A DNA stretch of 43,149 nt from contig SVJS01000009.1 in NCBI GenBank assembly GCA_015068855.1, positions 1 to 43,149 of the forward strand. The letters run 5' to 3'. This document shows, piece after piece, positions 30,611 through 37,724 of the stretch. Under the pieces are notes generated by a model. It was not told the DNA's origin. It ran no database searches and was given only the letters and a program-made list of their open reading frames with translations. Each line of letters starts with the position of its first letter. Within the stretch, counting starts at the first letter, position 1. Both the position numbers and the translations under genes were made by a program. The DNA comes from Oscillospiraceae bacterium (lineage in GTDB: Bacteria; Bacillota; Clostridia; UBA1381; UBA9506).

Positions 30611-32230
30611 TTAGAAAATCTGTAATGCCCTATAAAGGCCTCGGTGAATAATCATGGTTTCCTTAAAGTTAAAGCGCGGTGTGTTCTTGGCAAACTTAAA
30701 CAGCGCCTGCGTTGCCATGGAGGGTTGATTGCCGATCACGCCTGCATCAAAGAGGAGAAGCAGAACCTCTTTAACATCTCTCTTGGGCAGGTCGCTACGC
30801 TCTAACAGCTCGTTATATTCCTTTTCAAAGATGGCAAAGCTGAAGCTTTGCTTTCTTATCGTTGACAAAAGACCCAAAATTTCGTTAACCTCGGGCAGTC
30901 TTGCAAACAACTCGTCCACAGTTTCGTTCTTTAAGTATTCAGAGAAGTTATCATCTGCATCCTTAACCAGTTTGGGTGTGATGCGACCTTGCTTTTCCTG
31001 CTTAGCAAGAAACGCACACTCTTTAACATACCGAATGAAGTCTCGGGGGCGCATTTCCGTGCTTCGTTCAATGTAATCATAAATATCCATTTCACGGGAG
31101 GCACGGTTGCCCATTTTAACTTTGCGGGGCTCAAACAATTTGTGCCAGGCCTCAACAAACTCCTCATGCTCCTCGCCAAAGAGGACATTGAGACGATGCT
31201 TCAACATGTTTTGAAGCCGTGCCGTATCCCATTCCATGTTAATTAACGATTCTCTCCATTTATTTTTATCGGAATCCGTAATCCGTTCATAAATATCGCT
31301 ACGCAAAAATACAACGGGATACACTTGCTTACCAGAATCATCAAAGATGCTGCGAATATCCTGCACCGCCTTAAACAGGCTGGTCAGCATACACATATAG
31401 CGGGTTTCCTCTTCTTTTGTGGGAAAGTCCCTGTAATCTTCGTCCAGCTCGTCAAACACAACGAAATACTTTGCATCGCCGCAATAGTCCAGAATAATGC
31501 TTTCTAAAATCTCAATTTTGTCAATCCAGTCTAAATTGTCCGTGTTGCGTTCACGTTCATAGCTGAGACCGGAGCCAAAAAGCTCAATACCAAAGGCTTT
31601 GTTGGTCCATTCGCCAATCATGTTCTTCAAGTTGCCGGAGGAAACGCCACCGTAAAGCTTGGAGAGCTTGTCTCTAATGTCGGCATCCACACTTTCATTT
31701 TGAATCATTTCCCGGCAAACATAGGAATAAATCAGATATTTCCAGATGGAGATGTATTGATTGGGAGTCGTATATTCACTGGTGTTTTCCAACGAATACA
31801 GTCTGTTAAAGGGGAAATTCTTAAAAGACAGCTTCTCTGCAAAGAGATTGCAATCCGGAACCTGGCATAAATACTGGGCGATGGAGGTTTTCCCGCTGCC
31901 CTTGCGACCGATGAGGAACGATTTTTTGCCGTCAAGCAGCGCATTGACCTCTTCCACGTTATAAAAATAAGCCACGTCCTCTTTTTTGGCTTCTATGCTC
32001 CAATCGTCACAGATTGTGTTGTAAATGCGCTCCATTTCTTCTGTGTAAGGCATAGCGCTGCCCGGGTCTTCCCAGAATGGCACTTTTTTGACTCTGTCAC
32101 GACAGGGCTTGCAGCGCTTGGGCATAACATATCCCAAGGATTCATAAAACGCCTTCTCCTCCGCTGTAAAAAAGGGCGTTCCGCAATCTTCGCAGACCAG
32201 CAAAAATTCTTCGTGGTTTGTTTCACTCAT
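30611..32230 (-). CDS. P-loop ATPase with N-terminal zinc ribbon
   Basis: This 539-residue protein has an N-terminal zinc-ribbon-like segment (CEDCGTPFFTAEEKAFYESL, then RCKPCRDR, residues about 13-45). A large AAA/P-loop ATPase domain follows, with Walker A GRKGSGKTS (about residue 108) and Walker B KYFVVFDELDED (about 255). An arginine-rich sensor-like RPRDFIRYVKECAF region (about 400) and a C-terminal winged-helix-like part complete it. It resembles the Sll1717-type P-loop ATPases, whose role is not established; defence or DNA-associated regulation would be guesses. The ATG at 32230 has GGGGGA upstream. Its promoter lies at the rlmN end. Confidence 0.75.
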   Translation of the reverse strand: MSETNHEEFLLVCEDCGTPFFTAEEKAFYESLGYVMPKRCKPCRDRVKKVPFWEDPGSAMPYTEEMERIYNTICDDWSIEAKKEDVAYFYNVEEVNALLDGKKSFLIGRKGSGKTSIAQYLCQVPDCNLFAEKLSFKNFPFNRLYSLENTSEYTTPNQYISIWKYLIYSYVCREMIQNESVDADIRDKLSKLYGGVSSGNLKNMIGEWTNKAFGIELFGSGLSYERERNTDNLDWIDKIEILESIILDYCGDAKYFVVFDELDEDYRDFPTKEEETRYMCMLTSLFKAVQDIRSIFDDSGKQVYPVVFLRSDIYERITDSDKNKWRESLINMEWDTARLQNMLKHRLNVLFGEEHEEFVEAWHKLFEPRKVKMGNRASREMDIYDYIERSTEMRPRDFIRYVKECAFLAKQEKQGRITPKLVKDADDNFSEYLKNETVDELFARLPEVNEILGLLSTIRKQSFSFAIFEKEYNELLERSDLPKRDVKEVLLLLFDAGVIGNQPSMATQALFKFAKNTPRFNFKETMIIHRGLYRALQIF

Positions 32231-32287
32231 GATGATTCCCCCTGCTTTTGTATATATCAGCATTGATTCCTTTTTATTACCTTGTTA

Positions 32288-32317
32288 AGTATAACACAGG
32301 CTTACCTGAAAAGTCAA
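32288..32317 (-). promoter_or_regulatory. Promoter of the zinc-ribbon ATPase gene
   Basis: Minus-strand TTGACT (32312-32317), 18 bp, TATACT (32288-32293). The spacer contains a CAGGTAAGCCTG palindrome that could be an operator. Confidence 0.7.
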
Positions 32318-32318
32318 A

Positions 32319-33353
32319 CTATAACGCTTGTTCCCCGTTGTTTTTATAATCCGAGCTCAGCTGTCCGCAGGCTGCGTTCATGTCGCTGCCGAACTCCCGC
32401 CGTACCGTTACATTGATGCCCCGCTGTTTGAGCACATCAAAAAACGCCGCAATTTGTGTCTTGTCGCTGGGCTCAAACTGCCCCGAGCGGGTTTTGTTAT
32501 AGGGAATCAGATTCACATAGCAGGTCAGTCCCGAAAGCAGCTCGGCAAGCTCTGCGGCACAGTCTACGCTGTCATTGATGCCCTTTAACATGATATAGGC
32601 AAAGGTAACCTTTTTGTTGCTGTTTTGTGTATAGCGCCGTGCCGCCTCCACAAGGCCGCTGATAGGATAGCGCCTGTTAATGGGCATCAGCTTGCTTCGG
32701 AGCGCATCGTTGGGTGCATGCAGGCTGATGGCCAGGCTGTTAAGCGATGCGCGTTCTGCATATTGGAGCAATTTCGGTGTAATGCCGCAGGTTGAAATGG
32801 TCACATGGCGCGCGGCAATGCCAAGGCCCGGCTGCTCGGTGATGATATCAACAAAATCCATGACGGCATCATAGTTATCAAACGGCTCGCCAATGCCCAT
32901 CAGCACCACGTGAGAGACGGGAAGGCGCAACACCTCTTTGATATATAGAAGCTGCCCCACCATTTCACAGCTTTCAAGATTTCTGACCTTTTTCAGCTTC
33001 CCGCTTTCACAAAAAACGCAGTCCATATTGCAACCAACCTGCGTGGAAACGCAAACGCCGTTGCCGTAATCGTGCCGCATCAACACCGTTTCCACGGTGC
33101 ATCCGTCAGAGAGGCGGAATAAAAATTTGCTCGTATCTTCGCTGTCCGTTTGGGCAAGCAGCTCGGGAAGTGCAAAGCTAAAATCGACACTGAGCTTTGT
33201 CTTGATGGGCATGGATAGCTTGTCTATCGCAAGGAATGAGCTGATTTTGTCTTCATAAAGCGCTTTGAAAACAATTTTTGCCTTGGCGGGATTTTCCCCG
33301 AAGGAGATAAAATAGTCTCTAAGCTTTTGCATGGTTTGACCGTATATGTTCAT
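32319..33353 (-). CDS. rlmN: 23S rRNA (adenine-C2)-methyltransferase RlmN-type radical SAM enzyme
   Basis: The 344-residue protein methylates A2503 of 23S rRNA, and in some species A37 of tRNA. The CxxxCxxC cluster motif is CNMDCVFCESG (about residue 108). MGIGEPFDN, SLHAPNDALRSKLMPINRRYP, VNLIPYN and the terminal NAACGQL with the catalytic cysteine all match RlmN of the Bacillus type. The loop after the cluster reads CESGKLKKVRNL where CATG/CAST-like residues are usual. It is read from a promoter that has a near-identical copy at 39766-39794. It could be a second RlmN paralogue. Confidence 0.88.
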   Translation of the reverse strand: MNIYGQTMQKLRDYFISFGENPAKAKIVFKALYEDKISSFLAIDKLSMPIKTKLSVDFSFALPELLAQTDSEDTSKFLFRLSDGCTVETVLMRHDYGNGVCVSTQVGCNMDCVFCESGKLKKVRNLESCEMVGQLLYIKEVLRLPVSHVVLMGIGEPFDNYDAVMDFVDIITEQPGLGIAARHVTISTCGITPKLLQYAERASLNSLAISLHAPNDALRSKLMPINRRYPISGLVEAARRYTQNSNKKVTFAYIMLKGINDSVDCAAELAELLSGLTCYVNLIPYNKTRSGQFEPSDKTQIAAFFDVLKQRGINVTVRREFGSDMNAACGQLSSDYKNNGEQAL

Positions 33354-33387
33354 ATGGTTCCCCTATTACCGGAATTTTTGATTTCTT

Positions 33388-33427
33388 CTATTAGTATATC
33401 GTAAAACAGCGGCGGTGTAAAGGGCGG
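33388..33427 (-). promoter_or_regulatory. rlmN promoter within a 40-bp duplicated segment
   Basis: Minus-strand TTTACA (33416-33421), 17 bp, TATACT (33393-33398). The 40 bp at 33388-33427 match 39761-39800 with one difference, and similarity continues weakly into the leader. Confidence 0.75.
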
Positions 33428-33507
33428 GTTTGGGACTCTGACAAAAAACCAAATCTGTCCGTTCCGCACAAAAAACCGTCGGTTTGTCCCTTTTCGACGG
33501 TCTTATC

Positions 33508-34764
33508 TTATTTTCTCGAGAGAATTTTGTTGCGATATTGATTGGGGGAAATGCCCGTCATTTTCTTAAACACGCGGGTGAAATAACTCTGGTCTTCATA
33601 TCCAACGGCCTGGGAGATATCCGTAAGTTTTAAGCCGCGGTTGTGGAGCAGAGCCTTTGCTTTGGTGATGCGGATGCGGTTTAGATACTGGTTAAAGGTA
33701 ACCCCCGTTTCGCTTTTGAACACCCGGGAAAGATAGGCCGGGGACATATAGACCATTCCGGCGGTGTCTTCTAGGGTCAGGCGTTCGGCATAGTTTGCAC
33801 CGATGTGTTGGATGCATCGGTGAATGATGTTGGCATGTTTGGTGTCACCATAGCCAAAAAGAGAATCAGCAAATTCCGTAACGGTCTTGGAGAGCCAGGA
33901 ACAGTAGGCTGAAAAGTCATTAATTGTTGCGCCTTTCTCAAGGTATTGCTGGCACATGGTAAGGGCTTGTTCCGTATCGGTTCCGTTTTCTGTTGCCACA
34001 CGGGAAATCATTACAATCAGCTCAAAGCCGCGGGCTTTGAGTTTTCCTAAATCGCGCCCCATCACAAAGAGGGAGCCCAACAATTCTTCCAACTGTTTGT
34101 GCGCCGCTTCTCGCTCGCCGCGGGCAATGGAATGAAGCAGTTCCTGCTCTTTTGCCAGGGAATATTGTCCGCCGCCGGCTTCTTGTTTCAGTTCGCTGAT
34201 GTAAGAACCGATGCGGCTTTGAATGGCGTTGGATTTGTCTGTTTCCAACAAATCCCTTTCAGCGGAGACGTTGTTCATAAAGCCCACCGCCATAAATAAA
34301 AGATTGGAAAGCTCGGTGGCTTTGGCGGGGGGAACGATGGGGATGCTGTCCAGCACGGTGGCACAGCCTGTCAGCGTGTCGCCTTCTAAATGCAGGTTTT
34401 CTTTCAGTTCACAGTCAATAAAATCCTGCCGCTCTACCATAATGAAAGGTCCTGCCGTAATCTTGGCGGCGGTGCCTTCATCGCCAATAATGGGAGACAC
34501 AAAGCAAGTGAGACCCAAGGGACAGAAGTAGATATATTTGCCGCCGAAACGCTCCGCTTCCAGCATGCCGTAGATATGGGTTTTGGTGCAGTCTTCCCGT
34601 GAGCAACCCACAAAAGGCGCCAGAGGACAATGGGCAAAGCCGAGACCTTCCTCGTGGAAGATGGTGCCCTCGGTATCGGAAACGGTGGTGCCCAGTCCTG
34701 TGGAAACGTGAAACGCGTGGGCGCAGTCCACGGCCAGTTTACGGTCAAAAGCCGCTTGATTCAT
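33508..34764 (-). CDS. AraC-family regulator with PocR sensory domain
   Basis: The 418-residue regulator has an N-terminal PocR-type sensor (residues about 5-165, with HVSTGLGTTVSDTEG, the cysteine-containing FVGCSREDCTKTHIYG, and YFCPLGLTCFVSPI). A linker of unknown fold follows. The C-terminal AraC double helix-turn-helix (about 315-415) contains LTLEDTAGMVYMSPAYLSRVFK and KLTDISQAVGYEDQSYFTRVFK. PocR domains often accompany corrinoid-dependent pathways. The ATG at 34764 has GGGGGAG 7 nt upstream; the longer frame crosses the promoter. It diverges from the corrinoid operon, its likely target. Confidence 0.9.
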   Translation of the reverse strand: MNQAAFDRKLAVDCAHAFHVSTGLGTTVSDTEGTIFHEEGLGFAHCPLAPFVGCSREDCTKTHIYGMLEAERFGGKYIYFCPLGLTCFVSPIIGDEGTAAKITAGPFIMVERQDFIDCELKENLHLEGDTLTGCATVLDSIPIVPPAKATELSNLLFMAVGFMNNVSAERDLLETDKSNAIQSRIGSYISELKQEAGGGQYSLAKEQELLHSIARGEREAAHKQLEELLGSLFVMGRDLGKLKARGFELIVMISRVATENGTDTEQALTMCQQYLEKGATINDFSAYCSWLSKTVTEFADSLFGYGDTKHANIIHRCIQHIGANYAERLTLEDTAGMVYMSPAYLSRVFKSETGVTFNQYLNRIRITKAKALLHNRGLKLTDISQAVGYEDQSYFTRVFKKMTGISPNQYRNKILSRK

Positions 34765-34788
34765 CGACGACTCCCCCTTTCTTCTTTC

Positions 34789-34817
34789 ATTGTATCTGCT
34801 ACTTTTTGTAATGTCAA
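34789..34817 (-). promoter_or_regulatory. Promoter of the PocR-AraC regulator
   Basis: Minus-strand TTGACA (34812-34817), 17 bp, TACAAT (34789-34794). Confidence 0.8.
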
Positions 34818-34853
34818 GAAAATAGACAAAAAAGTACCAAAAATAATGATTAT

Positions 34854-34881
34854 TTGCAAGCGCTGCGGGGTGTGATATGGT
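34854..34881 (+). promoter_or_regulatory. Probable corrinoid operon promoter with cre-like site
   Basis: TTGCAA (34854-34859), 16 bp, TATGGT (34876-34881) is a weak, activator-type promoter. The overlapping TTGCAAGCGCTGCGG fits the CcpA site pattern WTGNAANCGNWNNCW at 13 of 15 positions. Confidence 0.4.
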
Positions 34882-34920
34882 AGAATGAAAGCACAAAACA
34901 ACGAAAAGAGGATTTTGAGG

Positions 34921-35556
34921 ATGCGTGTTTTAACTGAAATTTCCGAATTGCTCCAAAAAGGTAAGGCAAAGGACGTGAAAGCCTTGGTTCAACAGGCTCT
35001 GGATGAAGGCATTCCCGCACAGGATATCCTGGAGCAGGGTCTCCTTGCCGGTATGAGCGTGATTGGTAAAAAATTTAAGAATAATGAAATTTATGTGCCC
35101 GAGGTGCTGGTTGCTGCCCGCGCTATGAAAATGGGCTCTCAAGTGCTGGCGCCCATGATTGCAGAAGCGGGTGTTGAACCCCTCGGTTGCGTGATTATCG
35201 GTACCGTTCAGGGTGATTTACACGACATCGGCAAGAACTTAGTTAAGATGATGTTCGAGGGCAAGGGCTTTTCTGTGGTTGACCTGGGCGTTGATGTGGC
35301 CCCCGAAACATTTGTGGAAGCGGCCATAGAACACGACGCGCAGATTATCTGCCTGTCCGCACTCCTCACCACCACCATGGGTGTGATGGGTGACGTTGTG
35401 AAAGCCGTGGAAGCGGCAGGTCTGCGCGACAAGGTCAAAATTATGATTGGCGGCGCGCCTGTAACCGAGGCCTTCTGTGCACAGATTGGCGCTGATAAAT
35501 ACACCGTTGATGCGGCAAGTGCGGCAGATGCGGCAAAAGATATGATGATGAACTAA
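34921..35556 (+). CDS. Corrinoid protein (methyl carrier, B12-binding)
   Basis: The 211-residue protein carries a methyl group on a bound corrinoid between two methyltransferases. The N-terminal helical B12-2 cap (residues about 1-85) is followed by the Rossmann B12-binding domain. That domain has the base-off DxHxxG motif QGDLHDIGKNL (about 98), SALLTTTMGVMGDV (about 145) and the GGAP loop (about 178). Start at the ATG 34921 fits AGAGG 9 nt upstream and the family's usual N-terminus. It is the first gene of the methyl-transfer operon. A GC-rich hairpin follows its stop. Confidence 0.93.
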   Translation: MRVLTEISELLQKGKAKDVKALVQQALDEGIPAQDILEQGLLAGMSVIGKKFKNNEIYVPEVLVAARAMKMGSQVLAPMIAEAGVEPLGCVIIGTVQGDLHDIGKNLVKMMFEGKGFSVVDLGVDVAPETFVEAAIEHDAQIICLSALLTTTMGVMGDVVKAVEAAGLRDKVKIMIGGAPVTEAFCAQIGADKYTVDAASAADAAKDMMMN

Positions 35557-35560
35557 AAAA

Positions 35561-35581
35561 CGGCGCCAAAATTTGGCGCCG
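35561..35581 (+). other. Intercistronic GC-rich hairpin
   Basis: CGGCGCCAAA and TTTGGCGCCG around one A form a near-perfect palindrome between the corrinoid protein gene and the first methyltransferase gene. No T-run follows. It is more likely to protect or process the upstream mRNA, giving extra corrinoid protein, than to terminate. Confidence 0.6.
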
Positions 35582-35618
35582 CAACAGAATTTAACAGAAA
35601 ATGTTAGGAGACATTTTT

Positions 35619-36704
35619 ATGCAAAAAGATACAATGACCGCATCAGAACGCTATCGTGCTTATTTATCAGGCCTGCCGGTTGACCGCGCGCCCGTCATCG
35701 AGCAGGCACCTTGGTGGGACTTGACCATTCACCGCTGGGCAACAGAAGGTCTCCCCGCAGAGCTTGATAAAATGGATACAGTTGAAGACTATTTCCGGAG
35801 AGTGGAGGATATTCAGGGCTATTTTGGCTTGGACAGAACCTTGGGGCCCTGGTTTGAGCCCGTGACGGCAGAGACCCCCGTGGCCCCCAGCCACGGCGCA
35901 GGCATTATGGAGGACGAAGACGATTATGCACGCATCAAACCCACCCTCTATCCCCCGGTGGAAACCAAAATTTCCGCAGACTACGGCGCTTGGATGAATG
36001 CCTGCCACCGCCGCGGCGATACCATCCTCAGCTTAGGCATGCCCGGTCCCTTCTGGTTCCCTCGCAATATGTTCGGCATTGAAAATCATTTGTACAGTTT
36101 TTTTGATTATCCCGAACTTTACAAAGAGATGGTGGACGATTATGCCGCATGGCTGGAAAAGCTCTTACCTTACATTTTAGACCGTTTCCACGTAGATGTG
36201 GTTGGCTTTTCCGAAGATATGAGTTATAACGGCGGCGCCATGATTTCCAAAGAGCTTTTTGATGAATTCTTAGCGCCCTTCTATCGTCGTCTGGTGCCCC
36301 TTGTGCATAGTTACGGCATCCCCGTTTCCATCGACTCTGACGGCAACATCACCGAGGCGGTGGATTGGTATGCCTCCGTGGGCGCGGATATGATGTCTCC
36401 CTTAGAGCGCCAGGCAGGGGTAGATGTGTCCGTTTACCTGGAAAAACAGCCTTCCATGGGGTTTGTGGGTCATTTTAACAAACTCTGTATGAAAGAGGGA
36501 GAAGAGGCGATGCGGGCGGAATTTGAGCGCTTACTCCCCAGTATGCAAAAGGGCAAATTCATCCCCTCTGTTGACCACCAGACACCGCCGGAAGTGTCTT
36601 TTGAAAACTATAAGATTTACCTGAAACTGCTCAATGAATATGCAAGAAAGATTGATACAGAAAGACAAGGCATTCTGCCCTGCCCCGTGTTTGCAAAAAA
36701 GTGA
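35619..36704 (+). CDS. UroD-fold methyltransferase, non-zinc-type active site
   Basis: The 361-residue protein belongs to the uroporphyrinogen decarboxylase-like superfamily, which includes cobamide-dependent methyltransferases. It has the barrel segments APVIEQAPWWDLTIHRWATEG, VVGFSEDMSYNGGAMISKELFDEF and SPLERQAGVDV. The position where MtaA-type enzymes have the zinc-binding HxC carries IDSDGN, so the usual zinc site appears absent. I infer that it is the substrate-side methyltransferase. The ATG at 35619 has TTAGGAG 8 nt upstream. It lies between the corrinoid protein and a second UroD-fold gene. Confidence 0.82.
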   Translation: MQKDTMTASERYRAYLSGLPVDRAPVIEQAPWWDLTIHRWATEGLPAELDKMDTVEDYFRRVEDIQGYFGLDRTLGPWFEPVTAETPVAPSHGAGIMEDEDDYARIKPTLYPPVETKISADYGAWMNACHRRGDTILSLGMPGPFWFPRNMFGIENHLYSFFDYPELYKEMVDDYAAWLEKLLPYILDRFHVDVVGFSEDMSYNGGAMISKELFDEFLAPFYRRLVPLVHSYGIPVSIDSDGNITEAVDWYASVGADMMSPLERQAGVDVSVYLEKQPSMGFVGHFNKLCMKEGEEAMRAEFERLLPSMQKGKFIPSVDHQTPPEVSFENYKIYLKLLNEYARKIDTERQGILPCPVFAKK

Positions 36705-36713
36705 GGTGACGGT

Positions 36714-37724
36714 ATGAAGCGGAATATGAAAGAATGGCTTTTGAATATGACCCTTGCCTCTAAGAAAAAGGCGATGCCGATCTTGTCGTTCCCTGCCGCA
36801 AGCCTCTTGGGGCTTTCGGTGGACGAGCTGATTCAGAGCGCAGACAATCAGGCAAAGGCCATGGAACTGGTGGCTAACCGCACCGATGCGGCGGCGGCCG
36901 TCAGCCTGATGGATTTATCTGTTGAAGCAGAGTGTTTCGGTGCAACCGTTCGCTTTTCCAAGGACGAAGTCCCTGCCGTCATGGGCAAACTGATTGAAGA
37001 TAGCGAGGCGGCAGAAGCTTTGGCTGTGCCCGATGTGCATAGCGGTCGCGCAGGGCTCTGCATTGAGGCCATCCGCAAGGCAAGCAAAACCATTCCTGAC
37101 CGCCCTGTTCTGGCCGGGGTCATCGGTCCTTATTCCTTGGCAGGACGTCTCCTGGACGTGACCGAAATTATGCTGGATTGTTTTGATGAGCCGGAAAAGG
37201 TCCACACGGTACTTGTAAAATGTACTGAATTTTTAGTACAATATTGTCAGGCCTTTAAGGAGGCAGGCGCAGGCGGCGTTATCATTGCCGAGCCTCTGGC
37301 AGGGCTGTTATCTCCCGACATGATAGAGGAATTTTCCGAGCCTTATGTACGGGACATAGTGGAAAAAGTGCAGGATGAACATTTCTGCATTATCTACCAC
37401 AACTGCGGTGGTGGTGTGATTCGCCTCATTGATTCCATTTTGCGTACAGGAGCGGCGGCTTACCACTTCGGTAACGCCATCGACATGGCAGAGATGATGC
37501 CCCACATTCCCGAAGATACTGTGGCAATGGGCAATGTGGATGCGGCAGGCGAGTTCTGCCAGGGCACGCCCGAATCCATCAGAAAGGCAACCCTGTCCGT
37601 TCTGGAAGCCTGCGGGAGGTATCCCAATTTTGTGATTTCTTCGGGATGCGATATCCCTGCGGCCTCTCCTTGGGAAAATATTGACGCTTTCTTTGGCGCA
37701 GTAGGAGATTTTTACAATGACTGA
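36714..37724 (+). CDS. UroD-fold methyltransferase, MtaA-like with zinc motif
   Basis: The 336-residue protein resembles MtaA/CmuA-type methylcobamide methyltransferases. The zinc-ligand pattern HNCGGG (about residue 228) with a later SSGCDIP cysteine (about 308) is kept. The IIAEPLAGLLSPDMIEEFSEPY segment is also typical. It probably moves the methyl group between the corrinoid protein and an acceptor such as tetrahydrofolate or a thiol, but direction and acceptor are inferred. GAGGTGA precedes the ATG. Its stop overlaps the start of the activator gene. Confidence 0.87.
   Translation: MKRNMKEWLLNMTLASKKKAMPILSFPAASLLGLSVDELIQSADNQAKAMELVANRTDAAAAVSLMDLSVEAECFGATVRFSKDEVPAVMGKLIEDSEAAEALAVPDVHSGRAGLCIEAIRKASKTIPDRPVLAGVIGPYSLAGRLLDVTEIMLDCFDEPEKVHTVLVKCTEFLVQYCQAFKEAGAGGVIIAEPLAGLLSPDMIEEFSEPYVRDIVEKVQDEHFCIIYHNCGGGVIRLIDSILRTGAAAYHFGNAIDMAEMMPHIPEDTVAMGNVDAAGEFCQGTPESIRKATLSVLEACGRYPNFVISSGCDIPAASPWENIDAFFGAVGDFYND

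Noticed and set aside
32319-33353. Cfr resistance methyltransferase
   Set aside because: MGIGEPFDN and the surrounding motifs fit RlmN of the Bacillus type, not Cfr.
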